Source: H2-BAC3 sp045863035 (GTDB lineage: Bacteria; Bacteroidota; Ignavibacteria; Ignavibacteriales; Ignavibacteriaceae). From it: a stretch of DNA of 12,499 bases. Position numbers and translations under genes: made by a program. Of this stretch, positions 1 to 6,266 are shown in pieces. Location: positions 1-12,499 of the forward strand of contig BTUV01000089.1 in NCBI GenBank assembly GCA_045863035.1, given 5' to 3'. Positions within the stretch are counted from its first letter, which is position 1, and each line of letters starts with the position of its first letter. The notes beneath the pieces are model-generated. The model did no database searches and was not told the DNA's origin. It saw only the letters and a list, made by a program, of their open reading frames with translations.

Positions 1-180
1 TATGGAATTGAAATGTGGGGAAATTATGAAGTTTGAGGTATGAATTATGAATTTCTTCCATAAAGCATTACTAATTTCTAACTACTCATTACTAATTATT
101 TTGCACCTTATGGAATTGAATCGTGGGGGAAGCATGAAGTAAGAAGCAAGAAGTATGAATTATAAATAGATGCTTGTTAA
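1..180. repeat. Two copies of an AT-rich dispersed-type repeat
   Basis: The segment starting at base 1 and the segment starting at base 109 share TATGGAATTGAA, then GTGGGG, then ATGAAGT, then GTATGAATTAT, in the same order and with similar spacing. The second copy carries a short insertion rich in AAGAAG-type triplets. Between them (about 61-100) lie several imperfect ACTAATT-type units. The first copy may be cut by the window edge. Stops are dense in all frames, so this is not coding. It looks like a non-coding intergenic repeat family. Whether it recurs elsewhere in the genome cannot be seen here. Confidence 0.6.
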
Positions 181-346
181 TTCTTAAGTTTAATATATCA
201 ACAAATGTTTATTGATAAAAACGTTAATAATTACTAACTATTAGCTACTGATTTTTTTGATTAAATTAGTGTTTAAACCAAAATCTTAAAATAATGAGCT
301 AATAATTATATAGCATTACTAATAAAAGAATACGAAAGATTTAGCC
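181..346. other. AT-rich gene-free leader region
   Basis: Very AT-rich sequence with many short TTAATA/TTACTAA stretches and no open frame of useful length. It precedes the small ORF at 347 and presumably contains its promoter, but I see no convincing -33/-7 or -35/-10 pair. Nothing else is recognisable. Confidence 0.4.
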
Positions 347-484
347 ATGAAAACATTTTACCGTATTTTTGAGTTTGAACCGGTTAAACTCACTGTTGCT
401 CTTTGTAAGGAGTGCAAAATCCGGCTGAAATGCGACCAGATACCGATAGAAATTACACTGAAGGAAGGAAAGTCCTGTGGATAA
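347..484 (+). CDS. Small Cys-containing hypothetical protein, 45 aa
   Basis: This ORF opens with ATG at 347 and closes with TAA at 482-484. The product contains the cluster ALCKECKIRLKC (residues 18-29, a CxxC plus a third Cys) and a fourth Cys near the end, which could suggest a small metal-binding fold, but no family is recognised. A GAAAG lies 8-12 bases upstream as a weak ribosome binding site. Its last eight bases overlap the GTG start of the next ORF, which would be consistent with translational coupling. An alternative reading is that this is the 5' part of one gene broken by frameshift: just before the stop, the third frame stays open and reads a protein-like segment (KVLWITQTKKDTLLTSRTGE) up to a TGA at 529-531. 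Too short to be sure it is expressed. Confidence 0.4.
   Translation: MKTFYRIFEFEPVKLTVALCKECKIRLKCDQIPIEITLKEGKSCG
461..471 (+). promoter_or_regulatory. Ribosome binding site supporting the GTG start at 477
   Basis: The purine-rich stretch AAGGAAGGAAA ends five bases before GTG 477. It is the best Shine-Dalgarno candidate near the second small ORF and favours GTG 477 over the in-frame ATG at 537, which has only a weak GAG upstream. It lies inside the coding sequence of the upstream 45-aa ORF. Confidence 0.45.
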
Positions 485-821
485 CCCAAACCAAGAAAGA
501 TACCTTGTTGACCTCCCGCACCGGCGAGTGACTGTAATGAGCAGAAACCAGACGATCAATTTTGAGATACTGGAAGACCTGATTGCTTTTCTCTGCCCAA
601 AGGTCTGGAAGTACGAGGATTTTGAAAAGGTATTTATTCAGAGCCAGAGACAGATGGCTATCGCAGACCGACAGCCGATGAACGCCCGTTTATTCTGTAT
701 GGTTTATGGCATGTCACGGGAGCGGCTCGGTCAGCTTGTGGAGGTTGGCAGAGTTATCACACAGGGGGACGAGTATATATATAACCTCAACTCATCCGAA
801 CTGGATGATCTTAAGCCATAG
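477..821 (+). CDS. Hypothetical protein, 114 aa
   Basis: Cytoplasmic-looking protein without signal peptide or membrane segment. I do not recognise the family. Visible features are a basic N-terminal part (LPHRRVTVMSRNQ, about residues 13-25), then a mixed helical region (EILEDLIAFL, WKYEDFEKVF), then a helix-rich C-terminal half (ARLFCMVYGMSRERLGQLVEVGR, written here in two parts: residues 70-79 and 80-92) and an acidic end. The MSRERLGQLVEVG part could pass for a helix-turn-helix-like segment, but that is only an impression. GTG 477 is chosen because of the purine-rich site just upstream; ATG 537 would give a 94-aa product. It overlaps the preceding 45-aa ORF by eight bases. The overlap could mean a two-gene unit or a frameshifted single gene of roughly 155-160 codons. 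No intrinsic terminator with a T-run follows directly. Confidence 0.55.
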   Translation: MDNPNQERYLVDLPHRRVTVMSRNQTINFEILEDLIAFLCPKVWKYEDFEKVFIQSQRQMAIADRQPMNARLFCMVYGMSRERLGQLVEVGRVITQGDEYIYNLNSSELDDLKP

Positions 822-856
822 AAAAATACAATTCGGTAAAGCTATATATATCATCA

Positions 857-900
857 ATAACACCCGGTTTTAACCTGATGTTATCAAATCAGGGTGTTAT
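857..900. repeat. Inverted repeat / hairpin downstream of the small ORFs
   Basis: ATAACACCC at 857-865 is the exact complement of GGGTGTTAT at 892-900, giving a 9-bp stem. Inside it, CCTGAT (874-879) can pair with ATCAGG (888-893), so alternative or nested pairings exist. It sits 35 bases after the stop of the 114-aa ORF. No T-run follows on either strand, so it is not a standard intrinsic terminator. It may be an RNA-stabilising or weak termination hairpin. The remainder of 822-998 shows nothing else recognisable. Confidence 0.45.
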
Positions 901-998
901 ATATGGTGTATCATTCACCTGCCCCATCCAAACCACAAAAAACATTTACGGGGATAGGACAGCCAGCGTGCCCTCCCCGCAAATATTATGGTATATAT

Positions 999-1031
999 AA
1001 AAAATGCCCCGATGATTTTATCACCGGGGCA
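999..1031 (-). terminator. Intrinsic terminator of the tricorn-like gene
   Basis: On the minus strand TGCCCCGGTGA (1031-1021) pairs with TCATCGGGGCA (1015-1005) across a 5-base AT loop, with one G-U pair. It is followed by a run of six T (1004-999). It starts about 33 bases past the tricorn-like stop codon. The T-run exists only on the minus strand, so it terminates that gene and not the plus-strand small ORFs. Confidence 0.9.
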
Positions 1032-1063
1032 CTGTTAAGTCTTGTTATTTACTAACTAAACTA

Positions 1064-4000
1064 TTATTTATTCTTCTTCGGATATGGTGGCGGATCCGGA
1101 AGTTTTGTTCTGGTTTTCAGTTCATTCTTTATTTCTTCAATCGCGCGGTCAAGCTGCTGGTCAACGCCCTCGTATTCAAGAGCCGGGTCATTGTCCACAT
1201 ATATATCAGGATCAACGCCGTATCCTTCCATGATCCACTCCTTGCCTTCCACATCATAGCGACTGAACTCAGGTCTGTTCAGAAATCCGCCGTCAACGAA
1301 CGGAAGTGAACCGCGTATGCCCACAACGCCGCCCCATGTACGTTTTCCAATCAGTTTTCCGAGTTTGTGAAACTTAAAGCGGTAAGAGAAGATATCTCCG
1401 TCCGATGCTGAAAATTCATCCGCCAGCGCAACCTTGGGTCCAAAGTGCATTCCGCTCGGGTTGGTTCCCGGCATGCCGTTTCTTGCCATATCTATCATGG
1501 TAAGCTTTCGCTGCAGACGTTCAATGATCTGCGGTGAAACGTTTCCGCCGCCGTTACCACGCACGTCAATGATCAGCCCTTCTTTTTCAAGCTGAGGATA
1601 GTAGTACTTAACAAACTCATTCAGCCCGGGCACACCCATATCCGGTATATGCACGTAGCCGGCTTTTCCGTCTGTGGCTTTTGATACCTTTTCGATATTG
1701 GTCTGAACCCAGTTATAATAAAGAAGGTCATGTTCGTCTCCGATAGGAACAACGGTAACCTCACGGGCGCCATCTTCAGATGCCCGGCTGTTAAGTGAAA
1801 TCATTACCTGTTTTCCGGCGGTTCCCACAAGCGCTTCATAGATATTTTTCATTTGTCTGGTTGAAACACCGTTAACAGCTACAATAAAATCACCTTCTTT
1901 GGCATTAATGCCAATTTCAGTCAGAGGCGAACGGAGTGATTTATCCCAGTTGCGGCCTTTATATATCCGGTTGATTTTGTAGTAACCCGAACCATCACGG
2001 CTGATTTGCGCGCCGAGCAGTCCGAGTGAGATTCTTTCAGCTTTCGGATAATCTCCGCCGCCGACATAAGCGTGCCCCGCGTTCAGCTCTCCGATCAGTT
2101 CGCCAATGATATAAGTCAGGTCAATGCGATGATTCACATGTGCTACCAGCGGCGCATAATTCTTTTTCATTTTCTCCCAGTCAACGCCGTGCATATCCGG
2201 CGCATAGAAAAAATCACGCATCTGCCGCCATGCTTCGTTATATATCTGAGTCCACTCAGCTTTGCGGTCAAGGTTCATTTTCATATCAGAAAGATCAAGT
2301 TTGTCCTTTAAATCAGCTTTTCCTGAAGGGAGGTCGATAATAAAGTAGCTGCCCATATTGCTTGCAAGCATCTTCTTTTTATCTGCTGAAATTTCATAAC
2401 CGCCTATTTCCCCTATTTCGGTTTCTTTCTGTTTATCCAACTCATAAAGCCAGAGCTTGGCGCCGCGGTCGCTGCTTTTGCGCTTCATGTAAAAAACTTT
2501 ATTACCTGTTACGCTTAGATTAAAATACTGCCCGGCCGATGAAGGCAGTTCTATAACGCGGTCAGTAATGCCGTCAAAATCAATACTGACTGTTACTGAC
2601 TTCGCGTCCGGCTTTTTCTCATCCTTCTTCTCATCTTTCTTTCCCTCATCCTTTATGGTAACCTCATCGCTTTTCGGTTCGAAAGGTGATTTGGCATCTT
2701 TGCTGAGAGTTACAAAATATATCTTTGTCATATCGGTATAGGTATGATTCCATTCAGTCCATCCATAAGTCGGGCTGAATGTTCTTTCCGATGTGAAGAA
2801 AAGATATTTACCGTCATCGCTGAAGACCGGGCCAGATGCGTTATGCCAGGTATCAGTTACCGGTGTGCTTTTCTTTGAATCAAGCGAATATACATACACT
2901 CCGTTTATGTCTCCGTTAACCGGTTTGCCATAGGTTATCCATCTGCTGTCAGGAGACCAGTCGTATGAGGTGATTTCCCAATACGGTGATTCATCAACTT
3001 TTGTTACGGATTTTGACTCAACATCAACATAGTGAATGCTCTGATTTCTGTCTCCCCAGAGTATTTTTTTACTGTCAGGTGACCAGAGAATCTGATATTT
3101 ATAATTCTCAGAATTTTTAGTGATCTGAATCTTTTCGCCTCTGCCGTCCTGCGGCGTGATATATATTTCATCCTCTCCGCTTTCATCAGAAATAAACGCA
3201 ATATATTTTCCGTCCGGCGACCATTTTGAGTTCCTTTCATGAACTCCTGAGCTGTTCGTCAGGTTGCGGGTCTGACCGTTCTTCGCGGGAACAGTAAATA
3301 CCTCACCTCTTGCTCCGAAAAGAGCCCGTTTGCCGTCAGGAGCAATTTCAAAATTGGTTACGTTTTTGCTAACGTCAATCCATCCGCCTCTGCCAGAGGA
3401 GAAATCTTCGTTAATATATATTGCAACTTTTTCCGGCTTTTCACCCGCCAGATCCATTTTATATATATATCCGCCTTTTTCAAATACCAGCGCCTTATCA
3501 CCCATTGACGGATATTTAATATCAAAGTCATCATAATTAGTAAGTTTTTTTGTTTCTTTGGTCCCCGGATCGTATGAAAAGAGATTCATACGGCTGTCAC
3601 GGTCGGAGATATAATAAATTTTGTTATTGCTCCCCCACATCGGAAGAATATCCTGCGCGGGGTTATTCGTCAGATTCTCATGTTTTTTTGTCTGGAAGTC
3701 ATATATCCACACATCATCTGCCTGACCGCCGCGGTAGCGCTTCCAGGTTCTGAATTCGCGAAACATTCTGTTATATACCAGCTTTTTTCCGTCAGGGGAG
3801 TAGTTACTGAACCCTCCGCGCGGAAGCGGAAGCTGTTCTGCCATCGAGCCGTCAGTTTTAGCGAGGTAGAGTTTCCCCTTCCAGTCGTTAAACTCCTGCC
3901 AGCGGGAGCGGAAGAGAATTTCTTCGTTGTTCTTCCAGTCCATTACTATATTATTTGGTCCCATTCTGTCAGAAACATCATCTCTGCCGAGCGTGGCAGT

Positions 4001-4315
4001 CCAGGTGACGCGTTTAGGAACTCCGCCAGCGGAAGGGATGATATATACCTCAGAGTTTCCGTCATACTGTCCGGTAAAAGCAATCTGCTTTCCGTCCGGA
4101 GAAAATTTTGGAAAAAGCTCAACACCCTCGTCATTGGTCAGCTTCCGGGCGGTTCCGCCTGATGAACTGACAGTATAAAGATCACCTGCGTAGGTGAATA
4201 CAATCTGATCGCCGTGAACAGCCGGAAAGCGGAGCAAACGCGCTTCCTGCTGCTGGGCAAACAATGTTCCCGCCGAAAGAACCAGCAGGAGTAACATTAC
4301 CGGGAAATTTTTCAT
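1064..4315 (-). CDS. Secreted tricorn-like protease (S41 family)
   Basis: Probable exported peptidase of the tricorn family (S41B), 1083 aa, close to the 1071 aa of Thermoplasma tricorn. Residues 1-20 form a signal peptide (LLLLVLSAGTLFA, then QQQ). About 25-540 is a beta-propeller region with TolB/PD40-type repeats: FSPDGKQIAF (71-80), YSPDGKK (~172), WSPDGKYIAF (~367), WSPDSKK (~413), WSPDSRW (~452), FSDDGKY (~498). A Lys/Asp/Glu linker of KKDE units lies at about 550-575. After it come the tricorn C1 region, a PDZ domain (~764-855) and the S41 core. The catalytic set fits tricorn: His709 in DMHGVDW, the RGNGGG loop (~918), Ser971-Asp972 in SASDGD, Glu1030 in EGYGVDPD. The residue before the His is Met708, where Thermoplasma tricorn has Ser745 of its tetrad. 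By analogy it trims peptides released by other proteases, but periplasmic or extracellular location means substrates differ from archaeal tricorn. Monocistronic: own promoter candidate and terminator. Confidence 0.92.
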   Translation of the reverse strand: MKNFPVMLLLLVLSAGTLFAQQQEARLLRFPAVHGDQIVFTYAGDLYTVSSSGGTARKLTNDEGVELFPKFSPDGKQIAFTGQYDGNSEVYIIPSAGGVPKRVTWTATLGRDDVSDRMGPNNIVMDWKNNEEILFRSRWQEFNDWKGKLYLAKTDGSMAEQLPLPRGGFSNYSPDGKKLVYNRMFREFRTWKRYRGGQADDVWIYDFQTKKHENLTNNPAQDILPMWGSNNKIYYISDRDSRMNLFSYDPGTKETKKLTNYDDFDIKYPSMGDKALVFEKGGYIYKMDLAGEKPEKVAIYINEDFSSGRGGWIDVSKNVTNFEIAPDGKRALFGARGEVFTVPAKNGQTRNLTNSSGVHERNSKWSPDGKYIAFISDESGEDEIYITPQDGRGEKIQITKNSENYKYQILWSPDSKKILWGDRNQSIHYVDVESKSVTKVDESPYWEITSYDWSPDSRWITYGKPVNGDINGVYVYSLDSKKSTPVTDTWHNASGPVFSDDGKYLFFTSERTFSPTYGWTEWNHTYTDMTKIYFVTLSKDAKSPFEPKSDEVTIKDEGKKDEKKDEKKPDAKSVTVSIDFDGITDRVIELPSSAGQYFNLSVTGNKVFYMKRKSSDRGAKLWLYELDKQKETEIGEIGGYEISADKKKMLASNMGSYFIIDLPSGKADLKDKLDLSDMKMNLDRKAEWTQIYNEAWRQMRDFFYAPDMHGVDWEKMKKNYAPLVAHVNHRIDLTYIIGELIGELNAGHAYVGGGDYPKAERISLGLLGAQISRDGSGYYKINRIYKGRNWDKSLRSPLTEIGINAKEGDFIVAVNGVSTRQMKNIYEALVGTAGKQVMISLNSRASEDGAREVTVVPIGDEHDLLYYNWVQTNIEKVSKATDGKAGYVHIPDMGVPGLNEFVKYYYPQLEKEGLIIDVRGNGGGNVSPQIIERLQRKLTMIDMARNGMPGTNPSGMHFGPKVALADEFSASDGDIFSYRFKFHKLGKLIGKRTWGGVVGIRGSLPFVDGGFLNRPEFSRYDVEGKEWIMEGYGVDPDIYVDNDPALEYEGVDQQLDRAIEEIKNELKTRTKLPDPPPYPKKNK

Positions 4316-4353
4316 CGAATTATCCGTGTTTTTTTTGATTTATGAAGAATTAA

Positions 4354-4361
4354 CAAAGTTA
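4354..4361 (-). promoter_or_regulatory. Candidate -7 box (TAACTTTG) for the tricorn-like gene
   Basis: On the minus strand TAACTTTG fits the Bacteroidota -7 consensus TAnnTTTG. It lies 38 bases upstream of the ATG at 4315, which would leave a 5' leader of roughly 30 bases. I see no good TTTG box 19 bases further upstream. The intergenic region to the divergent PhoX gene is 248 bp and also contains only non-coding sequence. Confidence 0.4.
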
Positions 4362-4531
4362 TTTACTAAAAATACGGACTTTCTCCGGGAAGGAAAGGAT
4401 AACCGGAAAAAGAAAAACACCGGCGGGGGAACTTGATGACAAACGGAGCATAATTCATCCCTCTCACCTTCCTCATAACAGGGGTACTGAAATCTGACTT
4501 TGTCAATCTTCCCGGTTTTCACTGAATTGAG

Positions 4532-4539
4532 TATCTTTA
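4532..4539 (+). promoter_or_regulatory. Possible -7 box (TATCTTTA) for the PhoX-family gene
   Basis: TATCTTTA matches seven of eight positions of the TAnnTTTG-type box counting the free positions, 24 bases before the start codon at 4564. A TTTG at 4499-4502 is too far upstream (29 bases) for the usual spacing. Weak candidate only. Confidence 0.22.
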
Positions 4540-4563
4540 CGCTCTGTATTATGGAGTTATATC

Positions 4564-5949
4564 ATGTCAATTTCGCGACGTAATTTTCTAAAAGGCGCAG
4601 TGGCCATCTCAGTCGGTTTCAGCGGACTCAGTAAACTGATGGCATCATCTGCCCTGAGCCAGGCACCACTCCGCAGAGCGCTTGGTTACGGTGAATTAGT
4701 CCCCGACCCAAAGGGATTTTTTGACCTCCCGGAGGGGTTCATTTATAAAATTATTTCCCGCTCCGGCGATACTATGTCAGACGGCTTCATTGTACCCGGA
4801 CTGCCGGACGGAATGGCGGCTTTTCCCGGAGAAAACGGCAGAACCATTCTTATCCGCAATCACGAGGTTAACCCCACTTCTGATAACTCCTTAGGCGCTT
4901 TCGGGGCAGATAACGAACTGCTTGACCGGCTTGATAAAAAATGGTTTTATGATTACGCACGAGGCAAGCGACCCGCTCTCGGCGGCACAACCACACTTGT
5001 TATTAATAATGAAACAGGAGAAAAAGAAAGCGAATTTCTCAGTCTGGCCGGAACGCTTCGTAATTGCGCCGGCGGACCAACCCCCTGGAACACATGGGTC
5101 ACCTGCGAAGAAACTGTTATCACCAAAGATGATATATACGAACATGACCACGGCTATGTGTTTGAAGTTCCGGCTTCCATGAATCCCTCTCTCGCCGAAC
5201 CGTATCCGATAAAAGCCATGGGCAGATTTAATCACGAAGCCATTGCTGTTGATCCGCATTCATCTGTTGTCTATCTTACAGAAGATGTGGGGGATGGTCT
5301 GCTTTACCGTTTCATCCCTAACGAAAAACAAAATCTCCGTTCCGGCGGAAAACTTCAGGCGCTCGCGGTAAAAGGAATAAAAGGGCTTGATACCCGCAAC
5401 TGGGAGGAAGCAACGGTAACTCCCGGTAAAAAAATGGAAGTTGAATGGATTGACCTTTCCGATATTGAAGCCCCAAAAGATGATCTTCGCTACCGCGGCC
5501 ATTCTGACGGAGCAGCGCGTTTTGCGCGCGGAGAAGGTATGTGGTACGGAAACAATGCGGTTTATTTTGCCTGCACCAACGGCGGAAAGATAAAAAAAGG
5601 TCAGATATTTAAGTACGTCCCGAGTATATACGAGGGAACACCCGCGGAAAAGGAAAAACCCGGCCAGCTTGAGCTTTTTATTGAATCTCCTTCGGCTGAT
5701 TTGATTGAAAATGCTGACAATATAACCGTTGCCCCTAATGGTGATCTGGTTATTTGTGAGGATGGTCCGGGTACGCAGTATCTTGATATCGTTACTCCGG
5801 CAGGTGAGATATTTAAGTTCGCTAAAAATGCGCTAAACGATAAAGAACTTTGCGGCTGCTGCTTTTCGCCTGACGGTCAGTGGCTGTTTGTGAATATACA
5901 AAATCCCGGTATTACTCTGGCAATCACCGGACCGTGGGATTATATATAA
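4564..5949 (+). CDS. Tat-exported PhoX/DUF839-family protein (putative alkaline phosphatase)
   Basis: 461-aa protein of the PhoX family (PF05787), whose characterised members are monomeric, calcium- and iron-dependent alkaline phosphatases releasing phosphate from organic phosphomonoesters. Residues 4-10 (SRRNFLK) are a twin-arginine motif followed by a hydrophobic stretch to about 28, so the protein should be exported folded by Tat. Family blocks seen: IRNHEVNP (97-104), GGTTTLV (140-146), NCAGGPTPWNTWVTCEET (167-184, with the Cys and Glu expected among the metal ligands), GRFNHEA (220-226), YLTEDVGDGLLYRF (237-250), RFARGEGMWY (319-328), NADN (383-386), CEDG (398-401) and CFSPDGQWLFVN (433-444). 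Start is set by GGAG at 4553-4556, seven bases before the ATG. Stands alone, divergent from the tricorn-like gene and convergent with the M16 gene; no classical terminator follows, only the palindromic repeat region. Activity on phosphate esters is inferred; many DUF839 proteins are uncharacterised. No Pho-type operator was recognised upstream. Confidence 0.88.
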   Translation: MSISRRNFLKGAVAISVGFSGLSKLMASSALSQAPLRRALGYGELVPDPKGFFDLPEGFIYKIISRSGDTMSDGFIVPGLPDGMAAFPGENGRTILIRNHEVNPTSDNSLGAFGADNELLDRLDKKWFYDYARGKRPALGGTTTLVINNETGEKESEFLSLAGTLRNCAGGPTPWNTWVTCEETVITKDDIYEHDHGYVFEVPASMNPSLAEPYPIKAMGRFNHEAIAVDPHSSVVYLTEDVGDGLLYRFIPNEKQNLRSGGKLQALAVKGIKGLDTRNWEEATVTPGKKMEVEWIDLSDIEAPKDDLRYRGHSDGAARFARGEGMWYGNNAVYFACTNGGKIKKGQIFKYVPSIYEGTPAEKEKPGQLELFIESPSADLIENADNITVAPNGDLVICEDGPGTQYLDIVTPAGEIFKFAKNALNDKELCGCCFSPDGQWLFVNIQNPGITLAITGPWDYI

Positions 5950-5970
5950 ATTTGTAAAACCGATATACCG

Positions 5971-6082
5971 CAGAGACGAAGCACAGCAGAGACGATGCAT
6001 GGCAGAGACGATGCATGGCAGAGACGATGCACGGTAGAGACGATGCACGGCAGAGACGATGCATGGTAGAGACGATGCATGC
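5971..6082. repeat. 16-bp tandem repeat array (seven units)
   Basis: Seven head-to-tail 16-bp units of consensus CAGAGACGATGCATGG start at 5971, 5987, 6003, 6019, 6035, 6051 and 6067. The first unit is degenerate (GAAGCACAG ending), the units at 6019 and 6035 have CACGG, and the first base alternates C/T. The last unit runs into the palindrome at 6066-6093. A 16-bp period is not a multiple of three and the array lies between convergent stop codons, so the open frames through it are not genes. The copy number may be wrong because the array abuts an assembly gap. Confidence 0.9.
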
Positions 6083-6093
6083 ATCGTCTCTAC
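6066..6093. repeat. Perfect 28-bp palindrome, left copy
   Basis: The half-site GTAGAGACGATGCA is followed immediately by its exact reverse complement, giving a 28-bp perfect palindrome that could form a cruciform or, in RNA, a long hairpin. It is followed by GGGTAACGGTTAT. Style resembles REP/MITE-like intergenic palindromes known from several bacterial groups. Confidence 0.9.
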
Positions 6094-6106
6094 GGGTAAC
6101 GGTTAT

Positions 6107-6206
6107 NNNNNNNNNNNNNNNNNNNNNNNNNNNNNNNNNNNNNNNNNNNNNNNNNNNNNNNNNNNNNNNNNNNNNNNNNNNNNNNNNNNNNNNNNNNNNN
6201 NNNNNN
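6107..6206. other. Assembly gap (100 Ns)
   Basis: Exactly 100 N characters, the conventional filler for a scaffold join of unknown length. The 55 bases to the left (6052-6106) and the 55 bases to the right (6207-6261) are identical, which suggests the two contigs overlap rather than being separated. Confidence 0.98.
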
Positions 6207-6261
6207 AGAGACGATGCATGGTAGAGACGATGCATGCATCGTCTCTACGGGTAACGGTTAT
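6207..6261. repeat. Right copy of the repeat with 28-bp palindrome
   Basis: Contains one near-full tandem unit, the same 28-bp palindrome (6221-6248) and the same GGGTAACGGTTAT tail as the sequence left of the gap. It ends five bases before the stop codon of the M16 gene, so on the minus strand the hairpin follows that stop by about 18 bases and could act as a transcript end or stabiliser, though no T-run follows. Confidence 0.85.
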
Positions 6262-6266
6262 ATATA

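Noticed and set aside
3680..4162. 160-codon plus-strand open frame
   Set aside because: It lies fully inside the tricorn-like gene, antisense to its propeller domain, with no recognisable domain; a shadow frame.
4316..4563. Minus-strand 60-codon ORF at 4340-4522 in the divergent intergenic region
   Set aside because: No RBS or family, low-complexity composition, and it overlaps the likely promoters of both flanking genes.
5971..6093. CRISPR array
   Set aside because: The units are 16 bp with no spacers between them, and no cas gene is present.
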